NCBI RefSeq assembly: GCF_016862815.1
Contig: NZ_BONR01000002.1
Location: forward strand, 372,001 to 436,000
Direction: 5' to 3'
DNA length: 64,000 nt
Source of the DNA: Demequina activiva
GTDB taxonomy: Bacteria > Actinomycetota > Actinomycetes > Actinomycetales > Demequinaceae
Shown here: positions 32,367 to 40,951 of the stretch, in pieces
How positions within the stretch are numbered: the first letter of the stretch is position 1
Layout of the letters: every line of letters starts with the position of its first letter
Notes under the pieces: generated by a model
The model's database searches: none
Told to the model about the DNA's origin: nothing
Seen by the model: only the letters and a program-made list of their open reading frames with translations
Program-made: the position numbers and the translations under genes

Positions 32367-33336
32367 GCGCCACCTCCAGTGCCGCACGGGCGTGCTCGAT
32401 CACGGAGGTCGCGAGCGACTCCGGCGACACGATGCGTGCTGCGCCGTTCATGGACAGCACCTCGGAACGCAGCACGTCCGCGTGGCGGTAATCCACCTCG
32501 AAGAGCTCCCATCCGTCGCGCGCACCCGCTGGACGTCCGCGCCTGCGCACGGCATGACCGGCCTCGGGCCGGACCGCCACCACGGCAGTCGACACCTCCG
32601 CCTCGTCGGCGAGCGAGCCCAGTGACACCGTCGCGGGCCGTTCGAACGCCTCGGGCTCCCCGACCAGGCGCACCGTGCCCAGGATCCTGCCGAGGCGGAA
32701 CACCCGCGAGTCCTCGGCGTCCACGTCCCACCCCACGAGGTACTCGAGACCGGCACGCATCACGATGGTCCACGGCTGGACCGTGCGCACACGCGTGTCA
32801 GAGCTCGCGGACGCGTACTCGAAGCGCACCGACTGCCGTTCGGTGATCGCCTCGGACAGCGTGGCCGTCGCCTCGACGCCCACGGTGGTCGACATTCCGC
32901 CGTACGGCAGTCGCGGCCCCTGGCCGTGCGCGACGGACGAGATCAGCTTCGCGTAGCCCTGACGCGCGTCCGCCGCCATGGATCGTCCCGACCAGTACTC
33001 GACCGCCAGCGCGAGCACGGCAGCATCCTGGAGGCTGAGGTCCAGCTCCGGCATCGCCATGTCACCGTCGATGCGGTAGCCCAGGTCGTTCTGATGGGTG
33101 GGATCCGTGATCGTGCGCAGCGGGATCCCCATCCGCCGCAGCTCGTCCTTGTCGCGTTCGAACATGCGCTGGAAGGACGCGTCGGCGCGCTGACGCTCCT
33201 GTGCCGTGGCGCCCGCCGGCACCGCGTCGTAGCCTTCCACGCGGTCGCGGATCTGCTCGCGCGTGAGCCGGTGACGCGTCGCGCTCAGCGCGATCATGAG
33301 ATTCAGGCGTCGCTGCTCGGCGGAGGTCTCGGACAT
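32359..33336 (-). CDS. pafB: WYL domain regulator PafB
   Basis: A 325-residue partner of PafC. The N-terminal winged helix (LMIALSATRHRLTREQIRD) is followed by FERDKDELRRMGIPL and a WYL domain with WTIVMRAGLEYLVGWDVD. Together the pair activate DNA repair genes. In mycobacteria pafB lies near the proteasome and pup genes; here it starts 1 nt after the hisG stop, with no proteasome genes between. Translational coupling to hisG is likely. Confidence 0.9.
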   Translation of the reverse strand: MSETSAEQRRLNLMIALSATRHRLTREQIRDRVEGYDAVPAGATAQERQRADASFQRMFERDKDELRRMGIPLRTITDPTHQNDLGYRIDGDMAMPELDLSLQDAAVLALAVEYWSGRSMAADARQGYAKLISSVAHGQGPRLPYGGMSTTVGVEATATLSEAITERQSVRFEYASASSDTRVRTVQPWTIVMRAGLEYLVGWDVDAEDSRVFRLGRILGTVRLVGEPEAFERPATVSLGSLADEAEVSTAVVAVRPEAGHAVRRRGRPAGARDGWELFEVDYRHADVLRSEVLSMNGAARIVSPESLATSVIEHARAALEVARG

Positions 33337-34179
33337 CTACAGGCGCACCGCCAGCAGCTCCGTGGTGAGGATCCCGCGCCCGCCGGCCGCATACAGCTGA
33401 TCCATGATCTGGTTCGCCTCGCTGCGGGGGATCATCACCCGGACGGCGTGCCAGTCCTTGCCATGCAGCGGCGTCACCGTGGGCGCCTCGAAGCCGGGAG
33501 TGACGGCGATGGTCGCGTCGAGGTGCTCGTTGGGGACGTCGTAGTCCACGAGGACGAACTGGCGTGCCATCAGCACGCCTCGCAGACGGCCAGTCAGCAC
33601 CGCGAGCTCCTCGTCATCCACGTCGGGGCCCTTGATGAGGATCGCCTCGGACTTGAGCAGCGGCTCGCCGAAGATCTCGAGCCCGGCGGCACGCAGCGTG
33701 GTGCCGGTGGAGACCACGTCCGCGACCACGTCGGCCACGCCGAGGCGGACCGAGGACTCCACCGCGCCGTCCAGGCGCACCACGGTCGCCTCCACGCCGA
33801 ACGACTTCAGGTGGTGCTTCACCAGGCGCGGGTACGAGGTCGCCACCCGCTTGCCGTGGATGCCCTCGATGCTGCTGACGGCATCGGCGGGAGCGGCGTA
33901 CCGGAACGTCGACGCGCCGAATCCCAGCTCGAGGTGCTCGGTCGCCGCGGCGCCCGAGTCGAGCAGCAGATCACGGCCCGTGATGCCCGCGTGGACCGTG
34001 CCCGAGCCCACGTAGACCGCGACGTCGCGCGGGCGCAGGAAGAAGAACTCGACCTCGTTGCGGGGGTCGACCAGGACGAGCTCGCGCGGGTCGCGCCGCT
34101 GCTTGTAGCCGGCCTCGCGCAGCAGCGTGGCGGCGGGCTCGGACAGGGAGCCCTTGTTGGGAACGGCGATGCGGAGCAC
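33337..34179 (-). CDS. hisG: ATP phosphoribosyltransferase (HisG, long form)
   Basis: A 280-residue first enzyme of histidine synthesis, joining ATP and PRPP. The catalytic domain holds [14 protein letters not shown], and the PRPP region [20 protein letters not shown]; the last ~75 residues ([25 protein letters not shown]) form the ACT-like domain that binds histidine for feedback inhibition. GTG start with GAAGGAG upstream. hisE lies 38 nt upstream and pafB abuts downstream. Confidence 0.94.
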   Translation of the reverse strand: MLRIAVPNKGSLSEPAATLLREAGYKQRRDPRELVLVDPRNEVEFFFLRPRDVAVYVGSGTVHAGITGRDLLLDSGAAATEHLELGFGASTFRYAAPADAVSSIEGIHGKRVATSYPRLVKHHLKSFGVEATVVRLDGAVESSVRLGVADVVADVVSTGTTLRAAGLEIFGEPLLKSEAILIKGPDVDDEELAVLTGRLRGVLMARQFVLVDYDVPNEHLDATIAVTPGFEAPTVTPLHGKDWHAVRVMIPRSEANQIMDQLYAAGGRGILTTELLAVRL

Positions 34180-34217
34180 GGATCTCCTTCAGAACGGGTG
34201 TGCGGTGTCGGTGAGGT

Positions 34218-34481
34218 TCACAGGTGACGGTAGACGTCGTCCGGCGTCAGGCCCTTGGCGATCATCATCACCTGCGCCCAGTACAGCAGCTGCGAGATCT
34301 CCTCGGCGGCTTCGTCGTCGGACTGGTACTCAGCGGCCATCCAGGACTCGGCGGCCTCCTCGACGAGCTTCTTGCCGATCGCGTGGACGCCCTTGTCGAG
34401 CGCGGCGACGGTGCCTGATCCCTCGGGGCGCTCGGCGGCGCGCGCGGCCAGTTCCTCGTACAGCTGCTCGAACGTCTTCAC
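34218..34481 (-). CDS. hisE: Phosphoribosyl-ATP pyrophosphatase
   Basis: An 87-residue single-domain enzyme for the second step of histidine synthesis. The MazG-like all-alpha metal site is [14 protein letters not shown] then [13 protein letters not shown], with acidic EExxE and ExxD-type residues. The GTG at 34481 is chosen because homologues begin MKTFEELYxEL and a TAGGCT box lies 7 nt upstream; the longer frame to 34526 adds a non-conserved tail. It leads the hisE-hisG unit. Confidence 0.93.
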   Translation of the reverse strand: MKTFEQLYEELAARAAERPEGSGTVAALDKGVHAIGKKLVEEAAESWMAAEYQSDDEAAEEISQLLYWAQVMMIAKGLTPDDVYRHL

Positions 34482-34488
34482 GGGAGTC

Positions 34489-34494
34489 AGCCTA
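34489..34494 (-). promoter_or_regulatory. Candidate -10 box (TAGGCT) of hisE, leaderless
   Basis: Minus-strand TAGGCT is 7 nt before the hisE GTG, in the 79-bp gap after ribH. It would start the hisE-hisG-pafBC-tatAC-dgk-helY unit. Confidence 0.5.
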
Positions 34495-34560
34495 GGGCAG
34501 AACGCCGGAGCGTGGCCCCGCGCCACGGCGTGCGGCCGATGCGCGGGTCCCGTGCCCTCC

Positions 34561-35028
34561 TCAGGTGAGGGCGCGCAGCGTGAGGGCCGTGTCGAGGGCC
34601 GCCTCGACGGCCTCGGCGCCCTTGTCCTCCTTGGAGCCCTCGAGGCCCGCGCGGTCGAGCGCCTGCTGGACGTCGTCGACGGTCAGCACTCCGAAGCCCA
34701 CCGGCACCCCATGGGTGCGGGCGACCTCGGTGAGGCCCATGGTGACGGACTCGCACACGTACTCGAAGTGCGGCGTCTCGCCCTGGACCACGACTCCCAG
34801 CGCGACCACCGCATCGGCGCCGCGGCGAGCGAGATGCTCCGCCACGACCGTGAGCTCGAACGCCCCGGCGACGCGGGTCACGCGGTGCCTGGCGCCGGCA
34901 GCCTGGGCTGCGCGGACGGCTCCGTCGACCAGACCGTCCATGACGTCGGTGTGCCAACGGCTGGCCACGATCTCGACCGTGAGTCCACGGCCGTCGACCT
35001 GGATCGCCGGTGCTCCGTCGCCGCTCAT
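34561..35028 (-). CDS. ribH: 6,7-dimethyl-8-ribityllumazine synthase
   Basis: A 155-residue enzyme that condenses the pyrimidine intermediate with 3,4-dihydroxybutanone phosphate. Motifs: [47 protein letters not shown], and [16 protein letters not shown]. Forms icosahedral or smaller shells in other bacteria. It is the last gene of the rpe-ribD-ribE-ribBA-ribH operon and overlaps ribBA by 4 nt. Confidence 0.95.
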   Translation of the reverse strand: MSGDGAPAIQVDGRGLTVEIVASRWHTDVMDGLVDGAVRAAQAAGARHRVTRVAGAFELTVVAEHLARRGADAVVALGVVVQGETPHFEYVCESVTMGLTEVARTHGVPVGFGVLTVDDVQQALDRAGLEGSKEDKGAEAVEAALDTALTLRALT

Positions 35029-36266
35029 GCGTTGTCTCCCAGCAGGTGGCCCATGCGCTCGATCTTAGTGCGCAGGTACGCGGCGTTCTCGGGGTGCTCG
35101 CCGAAGTGATGGGGGATGCGCTCGGACACCGAGACGCCGGAGGCCCGCATCGCCTCGACCTTGGCGGGGTTGTTGGTCATGAGCCGCACCTCGGTCATGC
35201 CGAGGCTGTGCAGGATCGCTGCGGCCGCGCCGTACTCCCGTCGGTCCACCGGGAAGCCCAGGTCCGTGTTGGCGTCGACGGTGTCGCGGCCTGCGTCCTG
35301 CAGGGCGTAGGCCTGGATCTTGCCCAGGATTCCGATTCCGCGGCCCTCGTGCCCACGCAGGTAGACCACGGCGCCGCCTTCGATCGCGACACGCGCGATG
35401 GCAGCGTCCAGCTGCGGGCCGCAGTCGCAGCGCTGCGAGCCGAACGCGTCGCCGGTGAGGCACTCGGAGTGCACGCGCACGATGGGAACGGCGCCAGCGG
35501 GGACCGGCGCCGTCAGCGCCACATGCTCCTCCCCGGTGCGAGCGTCCCGGAACGCGCGGATGGTCACCTCGCCGTGCTTGGTGGGCAGGCGGGCGTCCCC
35601 CGACGCGACCACGCGGTGGGGAGACGGCTCGATCGGCTCGGGCTGGTCGCCGATGTGCCGGCGATACTCGATGAGCTCCTGGATGGTCATGAAGACCAGG
35701 CCCTCGGTCTCCGCGATCGTGGTCGCGTCACCGGTGCGCATCATGGTGCCGTCGTCGTTCACCATCTCCGCGATCACTCCCACAGGCTCGAGTCCGGCCA
35801 GACGGCACAGGTCCACGGCGGCCTCCGTGTGGCCGGGCCGGTGGAGCACTCCCCCGGCGACAGCGCGCAACGGAAGGACGTGGCCCGGACGGATGACGTC
35901 GTCGACGCCGGCCTCCGGATTGGCGAGCACCTGCAGCGTCGTGTGCCTGTCCGCCGCGGAGATGCCCGTGGTCACGCCTGCGGCGGCATCCACGGAGACC
36001 GTGTACGCCGTGCGGCGGGGGTCCTGGCTGTTCGGAACCATCAGCGGAAGGTTGAGGGCGTCGGCGCGTGGGCCCGTCATGGGCGCGCACAGGTACCCGC
36101 TCGAGTGGCGGATGCCCCACGCGACCCATTCGGTGGTGGTGGTCTGCGCCGCCATGATGAAGTCCGCCTCGTTCTCGCGGTGTCGCGAGTCCGCGACCAG
36201 CACGGGCTTGCCGTCGCGCAGGTCCGCGAGGGCGCGCTCGACCAGCGCGATGGTCTGCGCGTTCAT
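35025..36266 (-). CDS. ribBA: Bifunctional 3,4-dihydroxybutanone-phosphate synthase / GTP cyclohydrolase II
   Basis: A 413-residue enzyme supplying both riboflavin precursors. The N-terminal RibB half (about 1-205) has [18 protein letters not shown] and [22 protein letters not shown]; the C-terminal RibA half has the zinc triad in [16 protein letters not shown] and [10 protein letters not shown]. Both halves look complete. It overlaps ribE and ribH by 4 nt each. Confidence 0.95.
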   Translation of the reverse strand: MNAQTIALVERALADLRDGKPVLVADSRHRENEADFIMAAQTTTTEWVAWGIRHSSGYLCAPMTGPRADALNLPLMVPNSQDPRRTAYTVSVDAAAGVTTGISAADRHTTLQVLANPEAGVDDVIRPGHVLPLRAVAGGVLHRPGHTEAAVDLCRLAGLEPVGVIAEMVNDDGTMMRTGDATTIAETEGLVFMTIQELIEYRRHIGDQPEPIEPSPHRVVASGDARLPTKHGEVTIRAFRDARTGEEHVALTAPVPAGAVPIVRVHSECLTGDAFGSQRCDCGPQLDAAIARVAIEGGAVVYLRGHEGRGIGILGKIQAYALQDAGRDTVDANTDLGFPVDRREYGAAAAILHSLGMTEVRLMTNNPAKVEAMRASGVSVSERIPHHFGEHPENAAYLRTKIERMGHLLGDNA

Positions 36267-36856
36267 GACCGCGCCGCCAGCATCGACTCGACGTACTTGC
36301 CCATGACATCGACCTCGACGTTAACGTGGTCGCCGAGGGCGAGGCCGCCCAGCGTGGTGTCAGCGAGGGTGGTGGGAATCAGCGACACGGTCGCGTGCGA
36401 GCCCTCCAGCGCAGCGACGGTCAGCGACACGCCGTTCAGCGCGATCGAGCCCTTGGGCACCACGTAACGCACCAAGTCCGCGGGCAGCGCGAAGGTGAAG
36501 TCGTCCCAGTCGGCCTGCGAGTCGCGACCGACGAGCTCTGCCTGGCCGTCGACATGGCCCTGCATGATGTGGCCGCCCAGGCGTCCGTCCGCTCGCAGCG
36601 CGCGCTCGAGGTTGACCGTGCGCCCCGCCTCCACCTCGCCCAGCGTGGTCGTCGTGCGGGTGATGCGCATGACATCGGCGAGCCATGCGTCCTCGCTGTG
36701 ACCAGCGACGGTGAGGCACACTCCGTCGACGGCGATGGACTCGCCGTGCACAAGGTCCGAGCCGATGCCCGCCGAACGGATGGTCAGCTGCGAGCGAGCG
36801 CCGTCGTCGACGACCTCCACGACAGTGCCGACCGCCTCTACGATGCCGGTGAACAT
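36263..36856 (-). CDS. ribE: Riboflavin synthase, alpha subunit
   Basis: A 197-residue enzyme that dismutates two lumazines to riboflavin. Two lumazine-binding repeats: MFTGIVEAVGTVVEV to about 90, and GGHIMQGHVDGQAELV onward, with the second containing KGSIALNGVSLTVA. The ATG overlaps the ribD TGA by 1 nt, which decides the start over a GTG 3 nt earlier. Confidence 0.95.
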   Translation of the reverse strand: MFTGIVEAVGTVVEVVDDGARSQLTIRSAGIGSDLVHGESIAVDGVCLTVAGHSEDAWLADVMRITRTTTTLGEVEAGRTVNLERALRADGRLGGHIMQGHVDGQAELVGRDSQADWDDFTFALPADLVRYVVPKGSIALNGVSLTVAALEGSHATVSLIPTTLADTTLGGLALGDHVNVEVDVMGKYVESMLAARS

Positions 36857-37875
36857 CACAGTCCTCTCGAGAAATGGGCGGTCACAAGGATATCCGCGCC
36901 CAATGGTTGAAAGTTCACGTCTTGCCCCCTCAACGCGCTGGACATCGTCCCGATTCCCAGGTCCTCGATGGCGCTCGGACCGGCCCCGAGGAGCGCAGGA
37001 GCGATGTACGCGTTGACCTCGTCTACCAGGCCCTCACGCACGAGCGCTGACAGCACCGTGGGGCCGCCTTCCACCACGAGGGTGCGCACCTCGCGCGCGT
37101 GCAGGATGGCCAGCGCCTCGTGCGGATCGCGGGTCCGCAGCGCGATCGCGTTGGCATCGCGCCACACCTGCGCACCCGTGGTCTCCGACTGGCCGATCAC
37201 GGCACGCAGGGGCTGGTGGGCGGACTCCTCTCCACCGGGCCGTGCGGACAGTCGCGGATCGTCGGCCCTGACGGTGCCGGTGCCCACCGCGATGGCGTCC
37301 ACGCCCGCCCGCACGTGGTGCGCGTGATCCCGCGCCTCGTCACCGGTGATCCACACGCTCGTGCCATCGGCGGCAGCCATGCGGCCATCGAGCGTGGAGG
37401 CCCACTTCGCGATCACGTACGGGCGGCGCAGCCGCATCGCGGTCACCCAGCGCCGGGTGAGGGCCGATGCGCCAGCGTCCGGCACGTGCACCGCAGGGAT
37501 GCCCCGCTCGTTCAGCACTGCGGCACCGCCGCTCGAGGCATCACCGGGATCTGGCACGGCGTAGCGCACCTGTGCGACGCCCGCCTGTGTCAAGGCGTCG
37601 ACGCAGGGGCCCGTGCGGCCCGTGTGCGCGCATGGCTCCAGGGTCACCACCGCGGTGGCGCCACGAACATCGCGACCGGCGGAGCGCGCATCTGCGATCG
37701 CCGCCACCTCCGCGTGCGGTGTGCCCGCCCCTCGATGCCATCCCTCCCCCAGCGTGGTCCCGTCCTCCGCGATGATCACGCATCCCACGCGCGGGTTCGG
37801 GCCGTGCTCGGGGCCGCGCGCGGCGATCGTGACGGCTCGCGCCAAGGCGGCCTGGATGGCCGAGTCGTCAGGCAT
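36856..37875 (-). CDS. ribD: Bifunctional riboflavin deaminase-reductase RibD
   Basis: A 339-residue enzyme for two steps of riboflavin synthesis. The zinc deaminase domain has His54 (TPHAEVAAI), Cys82 and Cys91 (EPCAHTGRTGPC); the reductase domain has YVIAKWASTLDGRMA and VEGGPTVLSALV. The ATG at 37875 overlaps rpe by 8 nt and gives the normal MPDDSAIQAALARA start, so the longer frame to 37923 is rejected. Confidence 0.95.
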   Translation of the reverse strand: MPDDSAIQAALARAVTIAARGPEHGPNPRVGCVIIAEDGTTLGEGWHRGAGTPHAEVAAIADARSAGRDVRGATAVVTLEPCAHTGRTGPCVDALTQAGVAQVRYAVPDPGDASSGGAAVLNERGIPAVHVPDAGASALTRRWVTAMRLRRPYVIAKWASTLDGRMAAADGTSVWITGDEARDHAHHVRAGVDAIAVGTGTVRADDPRLSARPGGEESAHQPLRAVIGQSETTGAQVWRDANAIALRTRDPHEALAILHAREVRTLVVEGGPTVLSALVREGLVDEVNAYIAPALLGAGPSAIEDLGIGTMSSALRGQDVNFQPLGADILVTAHFSRGL

Positions 37876-38536
37876 CGTCGCGCGCCTGGCGAGCAAGATC
37901 TCGCAGTGCCTCGATCTCGGCACGCCGGTCCTCGGCGCCGTAGACGGCCGATCCTGCCACGAACACGTCGCATCCGGCCGCCGCCGCCTGGCCGATCGTC
38001 TCGCGAGAGATGCCGCCGTCGGTCTGGAGCCACAGGTCGTGGTCGACCTCCGAGGCTGCGGCGCGCAGCCGCTCGAGCTTGGGCATCATGTCCGGCATGA
38101 AGTCCTGGCCGCCGAAGCCTGGCTCGACGGTCATCACCAGCACCATGTCGAACTCGGCGAGCCGATCGATGACGACATCCGCCGATGTCCCCGGCTTGAG
38201 AGCGACCGATGCGCGCGTACCCAGTCGTCGCAGCTCTCGCGCGATCGCCACCGGATCCTGAGCGGCCTCGTAGTGGAAGGTCACCGAGGATGCTCCGGCC
38301 TGCGCGTAGCGGGGCGCCCAGTGGTCGGGGTCGTCGATCATCAGATGCACGTCGACGGGCATGGGCGCCACCTGCACGACCCGCTCGAGGACGGGCAGCC
38401 CCACGGTGAGGTTGGGGACGAAGTGCCCGTCCATCACGTCGAAGTGGAGCCAGTCCGCGTTGTCGACGGACACGATGTCCCGTTCGAGGTTCGCGAAGTC
38501 GGCGGACAGGATGCTCGGAGCGATCTGGATGCCCAT
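37868..38536 (-). CDS. rpe: Ribulose-phosphate 3-epimerase
   Basis: A 222-residue TIM-barrel enzyme of the pentose phosphate pathway. Motifs: IAPSILSADFANLE, LHFDVMDGHFVPNLT, MVLVMTVEPGFGGQ and LQTDGGISRET, with the metal and catalytic residues present. Its product or substrate, ribulose-5-phosphate, is also the RibB substrate, matching its place at the head of the rib operon. A TAGGCT box lies 7 nt upstream of the ATG. Confidence 0.95.
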   Translation of the reverse strand: MGIQIAPSILSADFANLERDIVSVDNADWLHFDVMDGHFVPNLTVGLPVLERVVQVAPMPVDVHLMIDDPDHWAPRYAQAGASSVTFHYEAAQDPVAIARELRRLGTRASVALKPGTSADVVIDRLAEFDMVLVMTVEPGFGGQDFMPDMMPKLERLRAAASEVDHDLWLQTDGGISRETIGQAAAAGCDVFVAGSAVYGAEDRRAEIEALRDLARQARDDA

Positions 38537-38543
38537 GCCTAGG

Positions 38544-38549
38544 AGCCTA
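38544..38549 (-). promoter_or_regulatory. Candidate -10 box (TAGGCT) of the rpe-rib operon, leaderless
   Basis: Minus-strand TAGGCT is 7 nt before the rpe ATG. The 56-bp gap to rsmB is too short to hold an FMN riboswitch, so any flavin control must act elsewhere. Confidence 0.5.
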
Positions 38550-38592
38550 GCGGCGCGTCGCGACCGCGCTCATCGCCGCCATGACCCGGCAC

Positions 38593-39984
38593 TCATGCCG
38601 GCGCCGTCAGCAGCGCGATGAACATCGCATCGGTGCCATGGACGTGGGGCCAGAGCTGTGCGTGCCGATCGGTGCCGAACGTGCGGGGCTCGGCGCCGCT
38701 GAGCCCCGCCAGGACGGCAGGGGTGTCAAGCGCGGACAGCGACGAGCCCTCGATGACCGCCGTGGTCTCGGACACCACGGGCGAGCAGGTGACGTAGGCG
38801 AGCACGCCTCCTGGCTTGAGAAGCGCGGTCGCGGCGTCGAGCAGCTCGCGTTGGAGCGTCGCGAGCTCGGCGACGTCCTCCTTCTCGCGCCGCCACCGGG
38901 CCTCGGGCCGGCGTCGCAGCGCTCCCAGTCCTGTGCAGGGGGCGTCGAGCAGGATCCGGTCGTAAGGCCCGCCCTCCCACGTGCGGCCGTCGCCCACGTG
39001 GACGGACACCACGCCCTCGGGGACCGCGCGGACGGAGTCGCGCACCAGCTCGGCACGGTGCTCGTGGAGCTCGAGCGCATCCAGCGTCGCGCCGTCGCGC
39101 GCGGCGAGCGCGCCCAGCAGTGCCGCCTTGCCGCCGGGCCCGGCGCACATGTCGAGCCAACGCTCACCGCTCTCGACCGTCCTCGCGGCCACCAGCGCCG
39201 CTGCAGAGACCTGACTGCCCTCGTCCTGGACGGCGGCGCGTCGCTCGCGGACCGCCTCGATGTCGCCTGGCGCTCCCCCGGCGAGAGTCACGCCGTAGGG
39301 CGACAAAGGGGTCGCCTCGGCCCCCTCGATGGCTTCCACGAGCACGTCGCGATCCACCAGGCCCGGACGTGCGACCAGCGCCACGGCCGCCGGCGTGTTG
39401 TCCGCGACCAGCAGCTCCTCGATCTCGCCGGCGCGGCCACCAGCGGCGAGAGCCTGCTCGAGCTCGGCCACGACCCACTCCGGGTGCGAGTGGCGTGTGG
39501 CGAGGGCTTCGCGGGAGGTGCCGGAGGCCACGACGGCGAGCCACGCGTCGGCGTCGCGCTCCGTCACCCGACGCATCACGGCGTTGGCGAACTTGGCTGC
39601 CCCGACTCCCGCGTGACGACGGGCCTGCTCGACGGTCTCGTTGACTGCCGCGTGCGCGGGCACGCGCATCGCCAGAGCCTGATGGATGCCGAGCCACAGT
39701 GCGATCCGCACCGAGTTGTCCACGGCCTCCGCCGGACGCCGCGCAGCCGAGGCGATGACGGCGTCGTAGAGCTTCTCCATGCGCAGTGCGCCGTAGGCGA
39801 GCTCGGTCGCGAAGGCCGCGTCCCGGCCGGTGAGGCCCGCGCTCGCGAGGATGCGCGGCATCGCGAGGTTCGCGTATGCCGAGTCGTATACCACGGCCTC
39901 GATGCACTCGAACGCCGCCTGGCGTGGGGTGGGCGGGCGCTTCGCGGCGCCGGGCAGGCCTTTGTTCTTGCGCTTGGTGCTCAT
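38593..39984 (-). CDS. rsmB: 16S rRNA (cytosine-967-C5)-methyltransferase RsmB
   Basis: A 463-residue protein with an N-terminal NusB-like RNA-binding domain (about 15-150) and a SAM-dependent methyltransferase. Motifs: DMCAGPGGKAALL for SAM binding, LDAPCTGLGALRRRPE with the motif IV cysteine, and YVTCSPVVSET with the motif VI cysteine. It overlaps the upstream fmt gene by 4 nt. Confidence 0.93.
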   Translation of the reverse strand: MSTKRKNKGLPGAAKRPPTPRQAAFECIEAVVYDSAYANLAMPRILASAGLTGRDAAFATELAYGALRMEKLYDAVIASAARRPAEAVDNSVRIALWLGIHQALAMRVPAHAAVNETVEQARRHAGVGAAKFANAVMRRVTERDADAWLAVVASGTSREALATRHSHPEWVVAELEQALAAGGRAGEIEELLVADNTPAAVALVARPGLVDRDVLVEAIEGAEATPLSPYGVTLAGGAPGDIEAVRERRAAVQDEGSQVSAAALVAARTVESGERWLDMCAGPGGKAALLGALAARDGATLDALELHEHRAELVRDSVRAVPEGVVSVHVGDGRTWEGGPYDRILLDAPCTGLGALRRRPEARWRREKEDVAELATLQRELLDAATALLKPGGVLAYVTCSPVVSETTAVIEGSSLSALDTPAVLAGLSGAEPRTFGTDRHAQLWPHVHGTDAMFIALLTAPA

Positions 39985-40913
39985 GCGTCTCCCAGGATCG
40001 AGGGCTCAGGAATGCGGGCGCCGCGCCACCAGGCGGCCGCCTCGGTGCGGGTCTTGCCCGCAGGCTGCACCCAGGTCAGCTCCACGGGGTGCCCGCCCGT
40101 GCCGACCAGCACGGCACCGTCGCGCTCCGCGACCTGGCCTGGCACGGTGGTCGCGAGGTCGTCCCTGACGCGCACGGGGCCCAGCTTGAGCGGGCTGCCG
40201 TCCGGGAGCGTGGTCCACGCGCCGGGCGCGGGGGTGCAGCCGCGGATCTGCCGGTCCACCACGTGCGCCGGGCGGTCCCAGCGCACGTACGCGTCCTCGC
40301 GCGAGAGCTTGGCGGCATGGCTGACGCCGTCCGCGGGCTGCGCGATGGGCGCAGCCGCTCCCACCGCCAGGGCCTCCACCGCCTGGACCAGCAGGGGTGC
40401 GCCGATCACGGCGAGTCGCTCGAGCAGCGTCCCGGCGGTGTCCGAGCGCCGAATCGTCTCCGTGACGCTCCCGATCACCGGACCGGTGTCCATGCCTGCA
40501 TCCAGCAGGAAGGCGCTCGCGCCGGTGATCTCGTCGCCAGCCATGATCGAGCGCTGCACGGGCGCGGCGCCGCGCCACGCAGGCAGCAGCGAGAAGTGGA
40601 GATTGACCCATCCGGTCCGGGTGGCGTCGAGCAGGGCTGGGCGCAGGATCTGACCGTACGCCACCACGGCCGCGACATCGGCCTCGAGCGCTGCCATGGC
40701 GGCGATGAAGTCCGGATCCGAGGCCCGCTCGGGAGTGTGCACGGGCCAGCCATGCTGGACGGCGAACTCCTTGACCGGGGATGGGTGCAGAGACCTTCCA
40801 CGGCGGCCACGGGAGTCGGGCTGGGTCACGACGGCGACGATCTCGTGCTGCGCTGCGAGTGCCTCGAGGCTGGGGATCGCGATCTCGGGGGTGCCGGCGA
40901 AGATGAGACGCAT
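39981..40913 (-). CDS. fmt: Methionyl-tRNA formyltransferase
   Basis: A 310-residue enzyme that formylates initiator tRNA with 10-formyl-THF. Motifs: MRLIFAGTPEIAIPSLEAL, LRPALLDATRTGWVNLHFSL with LLPAWRGAAPVQ, and a C-terminal tRNA-binding barrel. The ATG at 40913 fits the family start; a TACGAT box lies 6 nt upstream, inside the 38-bp gap from priA. Confidence 0.95.
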   Translation of the reverse strand: MRLIFAGTPEIAIPSLEALAAQHEIVAVVTQPDSRGRRGRSLHPSPVKEFAVQHGWPVHTPERASDPDFIAAMAALEADVAAVVAYGQILRPALLDATRTGWVNLHFSLLPAWRGAAPVQRSIMAGDEITGASAFLLDAGMDTGPVIGSVTETIRRSDTAGTLLERLAVIGAPLLVQAVEALAVGAAAPIAQPADGVSHAAKLSREDAYVRWDRPAHVVDRQIRGCTPAPGAWTTLPDGSPLKLGPVRVRDDLATTVPGQVAERDGAVLVGTGGHPVELTWVQPAGKTRTEAAAWWRGARIPEPSILGDA

Positions 40914-40919
40914 GCGCCC

Positions 40920-40925
40920 ATCGTA
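40920..40925 (-). promoter_or_regulatory. Candidate -10 box (TACGAT) of fmt-rsmB, leaderless
   Basis: Minus-strand TACGAT is 6 nt before the fmt ATG. Confidence 0.45.
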
Positions 40926-40951
40926 GGGCGGCGGCGACGGCGCGCCGGCCG

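Noticed and set aside
34482-34526. Longer hisE start giving 15 extra residues
   Set aside because: The extension is not typical of HisE, and it would start upstream of the TAGGCT box that precedes the conserved GTG.
38537-38592. FMN riboswitch upstream of the riboflavin operon
   Set aside because: The gap is only 56 bp, with a -10 box 7 nt from the rpe start; no conserved FMN element sequence is present.
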